The notes under the pieces were generated by a model, which was not told where the DNA came from, searched no databases, and saw only the letters and a list, made by a program, of their open reading frames with translations. A DNA stretch of 38,116 nucleotides, taken from assembly GCA_029560815.1 (NCBI GenBank), contig JAKQKF010000030.1, positions 1 through 38,116 on the forward strand, in the 5' to 3' direction. Made by a program: the position numbers and the translations under genes. The DNA comes from a bacterium. GTDB taxonomy: Bacteria > KSB1 > UBA2214. Shown piece by piece: positions 17,865 through 27,296 of this stretch; position 1 is the first letter of the stretch, and every line of letters starts with the position of its first letter.

Positions 17865-18821
17865 TCAGTTATCCTGATTCGTCATGTCCTTGATAAGTCT
17901 GTTGTTGAAATCCTCGGCCGAGTTCTCGCCGAGATCGCGCATCTTTTGGTTGGTCGCGATCACCTCGGCGATGACGGTGATATTCTTGCCCGGCAGAATC
18001 GGCAGTTCGACGAGCGGGACCTGCACGCCGAGGATATCCCGGTATTTGCCATCGATGCCGATCCGCTCATAGTCGCGGTCCTGGCTGAACTTTTCAAGAT
18101 GGACGACGACGGAGATCACCTTTTTACCCCGGATCGCTCTGATACCGAACATGCTGCGAATATTGATGATGCCCAATCCGCGGATCTCCATATAGTGTTT
18201 GATCCTGCCGGTCGGGGCGCCCTCAAGGCGGTTCATACCGAGGCGGGTGATCTGGACGACATCGTCAGCGACCAGCTGATGGCCGCGTTCGATGAGATCG
18301 AGCGCCAGCTCGCTTTTGCCGACCGCGGGCTCACCGGTGATGAGCAGGCCGACGCCGTAGACATCGACCAGCGCGCCGTGCATGATGGTCTTTTCGGCGA
18401 AAACCGTCTCCAGGTACTCGCTGAGGTGGTGGGTCACGGTCGTGGTGTCGAGCGGTGTGGAGAAAAGGGTGATGCCTTTACTATCGGCGACCTCGATGAG
18501 TTCGCCGGGGGGCGGATGGTTGTTGGTGATGATCAGACAGGGCAGCTCAAAGCTGAGGACGGTCTCGATGGAGCGCCGCCGTTCAGCCGGGGGCAGGGTG
18601 TTGAGGTAGCCGATCTCGGTATTGCCCATGATCTGGACACGCCAGAAAGTGAAGACATCGACAAAGCCGCTCAAAGCCAGTCCGGGACGGTTCAGCTCCC
18701 GCTCCTGGATCTTGCGGGAGAAACTGGCCGTATTGTTGAGGATGCTGAGTGCAACCCGTTTCTGGCTCTTCTGGTAAAGCTCTTCGACCGTAATAAAGGG
18801 TTTTTCGATCTGTTCAGTCAT
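17865..18821 (-). CDS. hprK: HPr kinase/phosphorylase
   Basis: HprK phosphorylates or dephosphorylates a serine of HPr and so links carbon status to gene control. The 318-residue protein has the N-terminal HprK domain and a C-terminal kinase core: the H148GA motif, Walker A GEPAVGKS (163-170), GHQLVADD with Asp186/187, and the HprK signature region EIRGLGIINI. AGGAGAG precedes the ATG at 18821. No HPr or enzyme I gene is visible in the window, so its partner must be encoded elsewhere. Confidence 0.95.
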   Translation of the reverse strand: MTEQIEKPFITVEELYQKSQKRVALSILNNTASFSRKIQERELNRPGLALSGFVDVFTFWRVQIMGNTEIGYLNTLPPAERRRSIETVLSFELPCLIITNNHPPPGELIEVADSKGITLFSTPLDTTTVTHHLSEYLETVFAEKTIMHGALVDVYGVGLLITGEPAVGKSELALDLIERGHQLVADDVVQITRLGMNRLEGAPTGRIKHYMEIRGLGIINIRSMFGIRAIRGKKVISVVVHLEKFSQDRDYERIGIDGKYRDILGVQVPLVELPILPGKNITVIAEVIATNQKMRDLGENSAEDFNNRLIKDMTNQDN

Positions 18822-18880
18822 GGGATGGATCTCTCCTGCGAAAAGACGGCCGGGGCCCATGCGGGGCCCCGGCCGTTCGC

Positions 18881-19228
18881 TCAGGATTCAAGTTTTTCCA
18901 CGTTTTCAACGTTTTCAACGTTTTCCGCGATCCGTTCGTTGGTGAATTCACGCAGCTTGTCCTTGTGCTTCATCAGCTGCCGCTCCATCTTCTCCATCGC
19001 CAGATCGATCGATTTGTACATATCACCACTCTCTTCAACCACAGTCAGGCGGGTGCCGTAGACCTTGGCGACGAGTTCCGCCTTCTGCACCTGCTTAATA
19101 TAGTCCAAAATTATCTCTATGTCAAGAATCCCGTCGCTGAATTTCTTCAGCTTTTCCGCCTGCGTTGTTGCGTGTTCCTTGAGCCTTTCTGAAGGTTTAA
19201 AGTGACGGGCCGTGAACGTAATACGCAT
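18881..19228 (-). CDS. hpf: Ribosome hibernation promoting factor, short form
   Basis: HPF binds the 30S A/P sites and stalls ribosomes in stationary phase. The 115-residue protein covers the HPF/RaiA domain (start MRITFTARHFKPSERLK; later VVEESGDMYKSIDLAMEKMERQL). It lacks the long-form C-terminal dimerisation domain. A perfect AAAGGAGGT precedes the ATG. The last residues repeat the tripeptide ENV three times because of three copies of a 9-bp unit (AACGTTTTC on the plus strand, about 18899-18926), a possible site of length variation. Confidence 0.92.
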   Translation of the reverse strand: MRITFTARHFKPSERLKEHATTQAEKLKKFSDGILDIEIILDYIKQVQKAELVAKVYGTRLTVVEESGDMYKSIDLAMEKMERQLMKHKDKLREFTNERIAENVENVENVEKLES

Positions 19229-19346
19229 GGTAGACCTCCTTTCGAAGAGTGCTGTGGACAGGGACGCCTGCTAAGGAAGCTGGAAGCTCGCATGCACCTC
19301 CTTCTGGCTGTGCGCGCGCCGGGTTGTGACTCCGGCGTGCGCTGTA
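19229..19346 (-). other. xerC/D-hpf spacer with extra Shine-Dalgarno and hairpin
   Basis: After the recombinase stop, the minus strand has a GC-rich inverted repeat (GCACGCCGG / CCCGGCGCGC) with no U-run. It also has an AAGGAGG followed closely by an ATG opening a short out-of-frame ORF across hpf. That ORF has no protein-like composition and is not called. No promoter is obvious. Confidence 0.3.
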
Positions 19347-20279
19347 CTACTCCTCCTCCGCGCGCGGATGGGCCTGCCGGTAGACGCGGCGAAGATGCTC
19401 CGCGGAGAGATGAGTATAGACCTGGGTGGTCGAGAGGCTGGCATGCCCCAGCAGCTCCTTCACGGAAAGAATATCCGCGCCCTCATCAAGAAGATGGGTG
19501 GCGAAGGTGTGCCGGAGTGCATGCGGATGAGCCTTGCGTTTGTCGGCTATGCGCAGCATATAGCCCCGGATGAGACGGGCCAGCTGCTGCCGGGTAAACG
19601 GAGTACCTTCATCGGTGAGCAAAACGAAATCGGATGAATGCGGGCTGCGGGCGGCGACGGAGTCGCGCAGCCGGAGATATTCCTGCAGGATCTGCGTCAT
19701 ATGATGCCCCAATGGCAGCAGGCGCGTTTTGTCGCGCTTGCCATGCACGCGCAGCGTGCCTTCCCAAAGCTGCACATCGCCTCTCCTCAGACCAGCCGCC
19801 TCACTTATTCTGACTCCGGTTGCGTAAAAAAGTTTCAGGATCAGACTGTCGCGCAAACCGCTGAAAGAGTCCACCGCCGGCAGCTGCAGCAGCTGCTGGA
19901 CCTCCTCGCGGGTGAGGAAATCGGGCAGCCGCTTGGGCAGCCGCGGGGAATGAACGGCGAGGAGCGGATTGACGGCGATGGCCGACTCCCGCACCAGAAA
20001 GCGGGCGAAAGAACGCAGGGTGGCCTGCTTGCGCGCGATGGAGCGGGCCGCGTAGCCATTCCTCAGGAGATGGGAGAGGAACCCCCTCACCGAGGCGCGG
20101 CTCAAGGCTTCTACAGTCGGGGTTTCCCGGCTGTAGCGCCCGGCCAGATAGGCCTCCAGCTGGCCGAGGTCCCGGAGATACCCTTGACGCGTATGGATGG
20201 AACAATTTCGTTCGACTTCCAGGGAGAGCGCAAAACGTTGGATCCAGTATGGAAGGGTATCAGGTGATGAGATCGCCAT
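19347..20279 (-). CDS. Tyrosine recombinase XerC/XerD
   Basis: This site-specific recombinase resolves chromosome dimers at dif. The 310-residue protein has the N-terminal SAM-like core-binding domain and a complete catalytic set: Arg157 (ATGVRISE), Lys181/184 (HGKRDKT), His253-x-x-Arg256 (HALRH), His279 (LGHAS) and Tyr288 (VYTH). Length and spacing are those of XerC/XerD rather than an integron or phage integrase, and the chromosomal setting (smg-like gene upstream, hpf downstream) supports a housekeeping role. Whether it is XerC or XerD cannot be settled without comparison. The ATG has no strong Shine-Dalgarno. Confidence 0.9.
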   Translation of the reverse strand: MAISSPDTLPYWIQRFALSLEVERNCSIHTRQGYLRDLGQLEAYLAGRYSRETPTVEALSRASVRGFLSHLLRNGYAARSIARKQATLRSFARFLVRESAIAVNPLLAVHSPRLPKRLPDFLTREEVQQLLQLPAVDSFSGLRDSLILKLFYATGVRISEAAGLRRGDVQLWEGTLRVHGKRDKTRLLPLGHHMTQILQEYLRLRDSVAARSPHSSDFVLLTDEGTPFTRQQLARLIRGYMLRIADKRKAHPHALRHTFATHLLDEGADILSVKELLGHASLSTTQVYTHLSAEHLRRVYRQAHPRAEEE

Positions 20280-20392
20280 GTAGAGCCCAGATTTACCCGT
20301 CTGCTCTTCGGCGCGGGATCCCGCTCCCGCCGCCGCGAGGCCACCCAGGCACCACCTTGCTGGACCGGCCGCAGTCGCGACCGTGCCGCCGG

Positions 20393-20860
20393 TCAGTTGG
20401 GCAGGTGGTTGGCCGTATATTGGAAATATCCCTCGGATGCACTGTTCTCAAAATCGAGAACCACAATCGCGATCAAATCCTGCATATCCTCGACGTCAAG
20501 AGAAGGCAATTTGATATTCACTGCGCGCTCGATGATCGTCTCCATATCATCATCGTTCAGGAGCTCCATCTCGCGCAGGTGAAAAAGATAGCTGTAAGCC
20601 TCCGGTGAGATCGATTGGCGCTCGGTTTCATTCAGCTGGCGCCACACCGGCCGCGGCACGCCGTCATTCTGCTTCTTGATGAGACGATCGATGGTTTCAC
20701 CATGATGGACCAGCCAGGCCATTGCACTGGAGATCTCATCCTGTGAAAAACCGCGCTCGAGCAAAACATCCATTATAAATTGCAAATCTATATTTTCGAT
20801 AGAATTATCTCTAATTTCCTTCATGGCATAAGCAATAATCTCAAGCAGTCTTTTATTCAT
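20393..20860 (-). CDS. Smg-like DUF494 family protein
   Basis: This 155-residue soluble helical protein matches the DUF494/Smg family: MNKRLLEIIAYAMKEI at the start, a middle with LLERGFSQDEISSAMAWL, and ISPEAYSYLFHLREMELL. The last third (DLIAIVVLDFEN) is also typical. The family's function is unknown; in proteobacteria it sits near dprA/topA. The start at 20860 is chosen because GGAG lies 6-7 nt upstream; an ATG at 20872 has no such site. It follows secA and has its own promoter. Confidence 0.85.
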   Translation of the reverse strand: MNKRLLEIIAYAMKEIRDNSIENIDLQFIMDVLLERGFSQDEISSAMAWLVHHGETIDRLIKKQNDGVPRPVWRQLNETERQSISPEAYSYLFHLREMELLNDDDMETIIERAVNIKLPSLDVEDMQDLIAIVVLDFENSASEGYFQYTANHLPN

Positions 20861-20883
20861 CCAGTGCTCCATTCAACAATCCG

Positions 20884-20897
20884 GGTTCGGCTGAACC
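20884..20897 (-). other. Leader hairpin upstream of the smg-like gene
   Basis: GGTTC-loop-GAACC with a 4-nt loop forms a small hairpin in the leader, between the promoter and the Shine-Dalgarno. It may affect translation; there is no direct evidence. Confidence 0.35.
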
Positions 20898-20910
20898 GGC
20901 CTCCCAATTC

Positions 20911-20938
20911 AATATAAGAAATAAATTTGCAAAAGCAA
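20911..20938 (-). promoter_or_regulatory. Promoter of the smg-xer-hpf-hprK-PTS operon
   Basis: On the minus strand, TTGCTT (20938-20933) and TATATT (20916-20911) are 16 nt apart, in an AT-rich island directly after secA. The hexamers match those before the Cys-rich/proS operon. Confidence 0.65.
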
Positions 20939-20994
20939 GCCCTTTCCGACTCCGCTTCCGCCTTTCTGTCGCACGATTCTCCGGCAGTTGCCGC

Positions 20995-23900
20995 TCAGTT
21001 CCTGCCGCAGCAGTTCTTGTATTTCTTGCCGCTTCCGCAGGGGCAGGGATCGTTGCGCCCGACATGAACCGACTTGACCACAGGCGTCGCCTTGGCCGGG
21101 GCCTGAGCGGGGGCCGCCATCCCCTCCCCCTGCTGGCGCGGCGCTGCGGCCGCCTGCTTGAAACTCTCCACCTGCGAATGGGTGGTGCTGTAGTTCCGGG
21201 GCTCCATACGGCGCAGCTGCCGCTCCTCGACCTCGCCCCCGACATCGAAGACCTTGAAAAGCGTGGAGGTGACATCGCGGTTGACCCGCTCATTCATCTT
21301 GACGAAAAGCTCAAAGGCCTCGCGTTTGTACTCGAGCAGCGGGTCCTTCTGGCCGTAGCCGCGCAGGCCGATGCCCTCGCGCAGTTCATCGGTGGCGTTG
21401 AGGTGCTGACGCCAGTTATCGTCGATCTTTTCGAGGACGAAATAGCGCTCGTAGCGGGTGGCGCGTTCGCTCCCCAGCTCGGCGATCCGCTTTTTATAGA
21501 GGGCCACCGCCCAGCGCGTCACCTGGTCCATAACGGTATTGGGATCAAATCCTTCCGCCGAGTCGTCCGACAGGCGCGGGGCCTGACGGAAGACCAGACG
21601 GCAATCCGATTCGAGACGGCGGATCGCCGCGGCGTCCAGCCCGCTGTCGCCCGAGAGCAGAGTGCTGATCATGGTATAAACCGTATCCTGAATCATCGTC
21701 AGCACCGAGTCACGCACGATCTCCGAGCTCAGGGTTTCCTGATGCAGCCGCTCCTGGCGCTCCGCATAGGTGGCGTACCACTTCAGGGCCCAGGCGACGA
21801 TATCCTCGGCATAGGAGGCGATCAGGCCTTCATCGCCGGTATCGGGAAGCGGCTTGGGCGGACGCTGCTGCAGAATGAACTCCATCCGCGCGCTGAGCAG
21901 TTTCTGCTTGTTCTCGGCCGTGCCCTCGCCCGCGGCGATCGATTTGATCATGGCGAGGATAGCCGCGGTCAGAATCTCATCCATCGAGGCATGGGTGAGC
22001 ATGGCCTGGAGATAACCCTCCCGCCCCTCCTGCAGACGCTGGCGGAAGTGGATCTGCAGCTGGCGGCTCACCGCCAAGGCGAGGTCGGGGCGGTTTTCCG
22101 CGCTGCCGGTGAAGAGGGCTTCAGGACCAAAGTATTCGGTGATCAAACCCCGCTGGCGCCCGTTCAACTCCTTCTCCTGCGGCTCGCCCATCTCCTCAAG
22201 CAGATAGTCGGCGAAGGAGTCGATGAAGAGCGCGGATGAAAAATAGCCGATGATGCGATGGCGCAGGGTCTCGCTGTCGATGCGGCCGATCCGTTCGAGC
22301 GCCCAGCTCCGCACCATTGCGGCGACACGCCCGCGCTGGATGGTCTTGATCTCGTTCACGCCCAGCTGCGGCCGTTCCTCGAAAACCCGTTCAAGGTCGG
22401 CGAGCAGCTCCTCGGGTGTCCAGTTGATCTGGGGCAGCTTTTCATTGAGATGAAAACTCATCAGAGCGTGGATGTAGGCCTTGACCATCTCGTCGGCCGG
22501 GAGTTTGGCCAGGAGAGCGAGATCGTAGCCGGCATGGTCGGCATCGAAGCGGGTGCGGTAGAGCTCCATGGCCCAGGCGACGATGCGCTTTTCCAGTGCG
22601 GCCGCCTCCTCACCGCGGCTCTTCTCCTCGAGCCACTCCGGCGACTCGCCAAAGATACGCTCGAGCTCATAGCGGATCCCGCCCATGTTCCAGCGCGAGA
22701 GATCCCGGGAACCGGCGTTGTGGAGCCTGATCTTGAGGTGCACCAGCTCTTCCAGGATGCGCGCAAAGGGGGCATAGCCGAAAAGACGGTGACGGATCTG
22801 GAGCTGGCGCTGCAGGGTATCTTCCTCGATCCGCTCGGCCACCCACTCGCGCACCGTGGTCTTGATCTCTTCATGCTTGAGCCGTTCCAGGTCGTCGGCA
22901 TCGAAGGGAAGGTCCGACTTGAAAAAGTCGCGCAGGTTAACGACCAGGCCGGCCAGGTCCCATTCACCACGGTCGTCCTCTTCATTGAAGTAGCGCTTGG
23001 CCTTGGATTCGACAAAATCCTCCGCTCCGGCGAAGCCGAGGAGGTTCTGGCGGCGTTTGTAGATGATCTTGCGCTGATCGTTGAGCACGTTGTCATAGTC
23101 GAGGAGGTGCTTGCGGATCTCAAAGTTGCGCTCCTCGACCTTTTTCTGCGCCCGTTCAATGGAGCGGGTGATGAGCGGGTGTTCGATCCTTTCTCCCTCC
23201 TCCATAGGTCCGAGGCGGCTCATCATATTGGTGATGCGGTCGGAGCCGAAGAGGCGCATCAGGTCGTCCTCGAGGGAGAGATAGAAGCGGGAGGAGCCGG
23301 GATCGCCCTGGCGGCCGGAGCGGCCGCGCAGCTGGCGGTCGATGCGCCGCGCCTCGTGCTTTTCGGAGCCGATGATGTGGAGGCCGCCGCGATGGGCCAC
23401 TTCGGGATGGAGCTTGATGTCGGTGCCGCGCCCCGCCATGTTGGTGGCGATGGTGATGCTGCCGGGCAAGCCCGCTTTGGCGACGATCTCCGCCTCCTGG
23501 CGATGGAACTTGGCGTTGAGCACGGTGTGGAAGCGGCCCGACTCCAGTTCCTGGCTGACATCCCCCTTCTTGAGCCAGTTGGCGATGGGCACGCCCTGCT
23601 GGGTCAGCATGTCGCTGAGCAGCTGCGAGACCTCGACCGAGATCGTGCCAACCAGGACGGAGCGTCCCTCCTCATGCATGGCGATGGCCTCTTCGACGAT
23701 GGCCGAATATTTCTCCTTGCGCGTACGATAGATGACATCGTTCTCGTCGGCGCGGACGACCGGCCGGTTGGTGGGGATGACCACCACCTCGAGAGCGTAG
23801 GTGCTGAAGAACTCCTGGGACTCGGTCTCCGCCGTGCCGGTCATGCCGGCGAGCTTGTCGTAGAGGCGGAAAAAGTTCTGGATGGTGATGGTGGCCAGGG

Positions 23901-26652
23901 TCTGGGACTCGGACTGGACCTCCACCCCCTCCTTGGCCTCGAGGGCTTCATGGAGGCCGTCGCTGTAGCGGCGGCCGGGCATGAGGCGGCCGGTAAACTG
24001 GTCGACGATCATCACCGCCCGGGCGCCCTTGCGCCCGGAGATGCGTCCGCGCAGATCGGCATCATCGAGGGTCTTGACCACATAGTCGACATCGCGCTGA
24101 TAGAGGGTATAGGCGCGCAGGAGCTGCGAGATGTTTTGCACGCGCTCCTCGATGGCGGTATAGTCCTGCCAGAGGCTGTCGCGCTGCTCCTCGAGCAGAC
24201 GCCGGGGCTTGCGCTCAAAATGGAGGCGGCACCACTGTTCAATCTCCTCCGAAGTGAGGGTCTCGTGGGGGGCGTGCGCCTTGAAGATCAGCTCGTTCAT
24301 CTCGCGCTCATCGAGCTGGATCTGCTTGCCGCGCAGGTGGGCCTTCTCTTTGGCCAGAAGGCTGTCGTACTCCTGCTGGCTGTTGACCTTTTTGGCGGCG
24401 AGGAAGAGCACCTCTTCGCGGAACCTGGCCAGTTCCTCGGAAAAGCTGAAAAAGGGCAGGCCATCGAGCAGCATGGGCCGCGCCGTTTTTTTCAGGGCGG
24501 TGGGCAGCCCCTGCGCGTCGAGCTCGAAGAGGTTCTGCTGTTCGATGTCGCGGTCGGCAGCGAAATGGAGAAGGCGGTCGCTGACCTGGCCGCGCGCCTC
24601 GGCGGCGCCGGGCAGGAGCCGCAGACCGGACTCGGAGAGTCCGGTGAGCTGCATCTCCGCAAGGGGCCGGGCTTTGATGATGAGCGGATCGAATTCGAAG
24701 GTGCGGTGCAGGTGGCGCAGCCGTTCGCTGTCGCTGAGATCCTCGCGGCTGTACCAGGCGAAGACCATCTGCAGGGTGCGGTCGAGCCGTTCCACCTCTT
24801 CGAAGCGGCGGGAGAGGCTGCCCGCTTCGTCGGCGTCGGCTGCGGGGAAAAACCCGCCCAGGAAGGCATCGAGATCCCGTCGCAGGGCGACGGGAGTGCT
24901 GCCGGCTGTCTGCCGCCCGCGCCACTCCTCGATGCGGGTGCGCATCTCCTCATAGGAAGCGCCAAGCAGCCGGTCGCGCTCGGCTGGCGCGAGACCAGCA
25001 TAGCCGCCCTTGCCGTCCGGCGCAAAGAGGGTGCCGGACTGCTGTTTTTCGGCGCGCAAATCGTGATCGAAGGCGGTGACCAGCCCTCTGGTCTGGCCGG
25101 CATAATCGGCCACAAGGGCTGCCCCCGCGGGGGTGAACTGAAAGCGGCTCCCCTCCTCCCCCGGGGTGATGAAGAGATGGCCCGGATCGTTGAGCGCGCA
25201 GATCTGGGCGAGGTCGTTCTCGAGGGCCTCGATGGCGAGGACGCGCTCGGTATAGTCGAAGGTATTCTGGTTCAGGGTGCGGTCGAGCAGTTCCTGAATG
25301 TGCCGGTCGCGCTCCTCGACGATGGTGCGGTCGGGAAGTATGTAGAGATCGGGATTGCCGCCGAGCAGGGCGATGCGCCCCTTTTCCGCGATATGGCGGG
25401 GGATGCCCCCCTTGTCGGAAAATTCAAAATATTCCTGCCGTTTGGCGTCGAGGGGATCAGCGCCCCGCAGCAGTGCGTCCATTTTGACGATGAAAGAGGC
25501 GCCCCGGGGCACTCCCTGCAGATGCAGAGCGAGCAGGGCGACCAGCCCTTCCGGGCGCAGGGCGACGGGTGCGTTGCTGTTTTTATCCAGTTCAAAGAGC
25601 TGGCCGGCGAATTCGCGGCAGCGATCCACTTCGAGACGGTCTTCGGCGTTTTCGGGTTCGAGCTGGTTCAGGAGCCGGTCGTAAGCGGAGAGCAGCTCCC
25701 TGAAAGCCGGATCGGTCTCCCCATCGCCCAGCAGGGCCTTGCCCTTGTCGGTGAGGCCGATGGCCAGGCGTTCAGCCTTTTTGGAATAGAGGTAGAGCTG
25801 CCGCCAGGCGGCCGCCTTGTCCACTTTCTGCTGCTGGGCGAGCTCTGCCGCGGACTGGGCCAGGGCGGCGATGCGGCCGGTGAGCTTTTCAGCCCCGGCC
25901 TCCGCGGCCGCATCCAGCGGACGGCCGGCGCCGGTCAGGGCGACCTGGCCGGTGAGGAAGATGCCGTTGCAGAGGCCGCTGACGGGATCGACCGAGAAGT
26001 AGCGCTGGAGATTTTTCTGCTGTGCCAGCTTGCCCAGTTCCTCGTCGAGGGCGTCGAGCGCGCCGATCTTGGGCACGATGTCCTGGTCGCGGCCGCCTGA
26101 AAGAAAGATGCGCCCCTTCTCGGTGATGTCGACAACATGGCTCTTTTCGTCGATGGTATAATAGAGCTCCGCATCGACGACCGCCATCTCCTTGTTGATC
26201 TCGTACTGCCCCTGAATCCCCTCGATCAGCTTCTTGACCCAGAATTCGGAGGTGAGCAGTTCGAGAAGCTGGCTGTTCTTGGGATCGCCGCGCTGGACGC
26301 GCAGCAGGGCCATACCCGCTTCATCCTGGTCGTTCTCCAGCAGCTCCTTGCCCTTGCGCAGCAGCTCCGCGATCAGATCCATCTGCCGCTTGTAGAGGTT
26401 GGCGACAATCGGCCTGAGTTCGTAATAGATATTACGGGGCGCCCCGACCGAACCGGAGATGATCAGCGGGGTGCGGGATTCGTCGATAAGGACGCTGTCG
26501 ACTTCGTCGACGATGGCATAGTTGAGTTTGCGCTGCACCACATTCCAGACATCGGCGGCCATGTTGTCGCGCAGATAGTCAAAACCGAACTCGTTGTTGG
26601 TGCCGTAGGTGATATCGGCGTTGTAGGCGTCGCGCCGCTCTTCGGGGGTCAT
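20995..26652 (-). CDS. secA: Preprotein translocase ATPase SecA, giant form, C-terminal part
   Basis: This is the larger part of SecA, 1,885 aa from the ATG that overlaps the stop of the 5' part; its frame stays open upstream to 26709. Recognisable SecA parts, in order, are [17 protein letters not shown], Walker [12 protein letters not shown] (about 26479-26517), the start of PPXD, RDVDYVV near 24099, MTGTAETE near 23844, TNMAGRGTD near 23445, [11 protein letters not shown] near 23334, the scaffold helix ending [13 protein letters not shown], the canonical IDDNWRQHL and [11 protein letters not shown] block, and a C-terminal SEC-C zinc motif ([13 protein letters not shown]). Two regions are hugely expanded. 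PPXD carries about 600 extra residues (about 24180-26040) and the helical scaffold/wing about 400 extra (about 21490-23046). All motor motifs are intact. SecA normally has about 840-1,100 residues. Confidence 0.88.
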   Translation of the reverse strand: MTPEERRDAYNADITYGTNNEFGFDYLRDNMAADVWNVVQRKLNYAIVDEVDSVLIDESRTPLIISGSVGAPRNIYYELRPIVANLYKRQMDLIAELLRKGKELLENDQDEAGMALLRVQRGDPKNSQLLELLTSEFWVKKLIEGIQGQYEINKEMAVVDAELYYTIDEKSHVVDITEKGRIFLSGGRDQDIVPKIGALDALDEELGKLAQQKNLQRYFSVDPVSGLCNGIFLTGQVALTGAGRPLDAAAEAGAEKLTGRIAALAQSAAELAQQQKVDKAAAWRQLYLYSKKAERLAIGLTDKGKALLGDGETDPAFRELLSAYDRLLNQLEPENAEDRLEVDRCREFAGQLFELDKNSNAPVALRPEGLVALLALHLQGVPRGASFIVKMDALLRGADPLDAKRQEYFEFSDKGGIPRHIAEKGRIALLGGNPDLYILPDRTIVEERDRHIQELLDRTLNQNTFDYTERVLAIEALENDLAQICALNDPGHLFITPGEEGSRFQFTPAGAALVADYAGQTRGLVTAFDHDLRAEKQQSGTLFAPDGKGGYAGLAPAERDRLLGASYEEMRTRIEEWRGRQTAGSTPVALRRDLDAFLGGFFPAADADEAGSLSRRFEEVERLDRTLQMVFAWYSREDLSDSERLRHLHRTFEFDPLIIKARPLAEMQLTGLSESGLRLLPGAAEARGQVSDRLLHFAADRDIEQQNLFELDAQGLPTALKKTARPMLLDGLPFFSFSEELARFREEVLFLAAKKVNSQQEYDSLLAKEKAHLRGKQIQLDEREMNELIFKAHAPHETLTSEEIEQWCRLHFERKPRRLLEEQRDSLWQDYTAIEERVQNISQLLRAYTLYQRDVDYVVKTLDDADLRGRISGRKGARAVMIVDQFTGRLMPGRRYSDGLHEALEAKEGVEVQSESQTLATITIQNFFRLYDKLAGMTGTAETESQEFFSTYALEVVVIPTNRPVVRADENDVIYRTRKEKYSAIVEEAIAMHEEGRSVLVGTISVEVSQLLSDMLTQQGVPIANWLKKGDVSQELESGRFHTVLNAKFHRQEAEIVAKAGLPGSITIATNMAGRGTDIKLHPEVAHRGGLHIIGSEKHEARRIDRQLRGRSGRQGDPGSSRFYLSLEDDLMRLFGSDRITNMMSRLGPMEEGERIEHPLITRSIERAQKKVEERNFEIRKHLLDYDNVLNDQRKIIYKRRQNLLGFAGAEDFVESKAKRYFNEEDDRGEWDLAGLVVNLRDFFKSDLPFDADDLERLKHEEIKTTVREWVAERIEEDTLQRQLQIRHRLFGYAPFARILEELVHLKIRLHNAGSRDLSRWNMGGIRYELERIFGESPEWLEEKSRGEEAAALEKRIVAWAMELYRTRFDADHAGYDLALLAKLPADEMVKAYIHALMSFHLNEKLPQINWTPEELLADLERVFEERPQLGVNEIKTIQRGRVAAMVRSWALERIGRIDSETLRHRIIGYFSSALFIDSFADYLLEEMGEPQEKELNGRQRGLITEYFGPEALFTGSAENRPDLALAVSRQLQIHFRQRLQEGREGYLQAMLTHASMDEILTAAILAMIKSIAAGEGTAENKQKLLSARMEFILQQRPPKPLPDTGDEGLIASYAEDIVAWALKWYATYAERQERLHQETLSSEIVRDSVLTMIQDTVYTMISTLLSGDSGLDAAAIRRLESDCRLVFRQAPRLSDDSAEGFDPNTVMDQVTRWAVALYKKRIAELGSERATRYERYFVLEKIDDNWRQHLNATDELREGIGLRGYGQKDPLLEYKREAFELFVKMNERVNRDVTSTLFKVFDVGGEVEERQLRRMEPRNYSTTHSQVESFKQAAAAPRQQGEGMAAPAQAPAKATPVVKSVHVGRNDPCPCGSGKKYKNCCGRN
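21478..22902 (-). repeat. Degenerate repeats of a helical scaffold/wing unit in SecA
   Basis: A helical unit with Leu-Glu-x-x-Phe, a Pro-Leu turn, then R-[IV]-x-x-W-A-x-x-x-Y/R recurs four or five times: [43 protein letters not shown], and the canonical [12 protein letters not shown]. After two of the copies the sequences RHRLFGY and RHRIIGY match each other. The last copy leads into the conserved SecA scaffold block. Confidence 0.55.
24180..26163 (-). repeat. Degenerate protein-level repeats of a PPXD element in SecA
   Basis: A pattern of the form aromatic-x-aliphatic-Asp-x-Lys/Gly, then a turn, then Leu-x-x-x-Gly-x-x-x-Leu-Leu-x-Gly recurs about nine times. The first copy ([20 protein letters not shown], from 26163) is the normal PPXD element. 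Further copies start near 26001, 25794, 25599, 25434, 25179, 25032, 24702 and 24531. Examples are [20 protein letters not shown] and [20 protein letters not shown]. They differ strongly, so duplication is old. Confidence 0.6.
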
Positions 26653-27179
26653 CTGCCGTGCAGGGCGGCGGCGGTCAGGCCGAGAAAGGAGTAGATCCGG
26701 CCCATCCATTCGCAGTCGCGCTGGGCCAGATAGTCGTTGACCGTGACCAGATGGGCCCCCTTGCCGGTCAGGGCGTTGAGATAGAGGGGCATGGTGGCGA
26801 CCAGGGTCTTGCCTTCACCGGTGGCCATCTCGGCGATCTTGCCCTGATGGAGGACAATGGCGCCGAGGATCTGCACGTCGTAGGGGACCATATTCCAGGT
26901 GATCTCCTGACCCCTGATCAGCCATTTCTGGCCGACAAGGCGGCGGCAGGTCTCCTTGACCACGGCGTAGGCCTCGGGGAGCAGATCATCAAGAGTCTCG
27001 CCGGTATTGAGCCGGTATTTGAACTCGTGCGTTTTGGCCTTCAGTTCATCGTCGCTGAGCTGTTCATACGCGGCCGCAAAGGTGTTGACCTGGTCGACGA
27101 GCGGATTGAGGCGCCGGACCTGCTTCTCGTTACTGGTCCCGCCGACCAGTTTGGAAAAAATATCGGTAATTGAACTCAT
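26649..27179 (-). CDS. secA: SecA, N-terminal part (frame-disrupted)
   Basis: This 176-residue ORF is the start of SecA: the N-terminal helix ([14 protein letters not shown]), the Q-motif/early NBD1 region ([24 protein letters not shown]), Walker A GEGKT (121-125), and [25 protein letters not shown]. It stops exactly where SecA normally continues with HG-MTPEERR. The continuation is in another frame, with the TGA stop and the next ATG overlapping as ATGA at 26649-26652. One missing or two extra bases at CACGGCAGATGACC would restore a single gene. Walker A and Walker B are on separate parts, so neither piece alone can be a SecA ATPase. AGAGGA lies about 9 nt before the ATG. A sequencing/assembly error, a real mutation, or coupled translation of a split SecA are the options. 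Confidence 0.85.
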   Translation of the reverse strand: MSSITDIFSKLVGGTSNEKQVRRLNPLVDQVNTFAAAYEQLSDDELKAKTHEFKYRLNTGETLDDLLPEAYAVVKETCRRLVGQKWLIRGQEITWNMVPYDVQILGAIVLHQGKIAEMATGEGKTLVATMPLYLNALTGKGAHLVTVNDYLAQRDCEWMGRIYSFLGLTAAALHGR

Positions 27180-27237
27180 GTGCAGCGTTCCTCTGTTCAA
27201 AAAAATGGCCGGCCGGATCAACGGCGGCATCGACAAG

Positions 27238-27270
27238 TAAAAAAAAGGCGCCGCCCGGATTACGAGCGGC
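27238..27270 (-). terminator. Rho-independent terminator between nusB and secA
   Basis: On the minus strand GCCGC...GCGGC (27270-27250) forms a short GC stem with a GC-rich 3' flank, followed by a run of eight to nine T. It would end or attenuate the recJ-ilvE-nusB transcript before secA. No clear promoter for secA was found between it and 27179; a second T-run after GGCCGGCC lies at about 27197-27212. Confidence 0.65.
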
Positions 27271-27296
27271 AACCGTATGGTCTGAATATTAAAACG

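Noticed and set aside
19200..19346. Small ORF with AAGGAGG upstream between the recombinase and hpf
   Set aside because: It runs out of frame through the hpf start, has no protein-like composition, and its Shine-Dalgarno is too close to the ATG.
19347..20279. Phage or integron integrase
   Set aside because: Length and motif spacing fit XerC/XerD. There are no att-like repeats, tRNA or cargo genes nearby.
22258..26100. 1,280-codon open frame on the plus strand opposite secA
   Set aside because: It is a GC-rich antisense shadow. Its translation has no family motifs and low-complexity runs, whereas the minus strand holds clear SecA motifs.
26640..26670. Programmed ribosomal frameshift in secA
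   Set aside because: No slippery heptamer or strong downstream structure is evident. An indel or sequencing error is simpler, so it is kept only as a finding to check.
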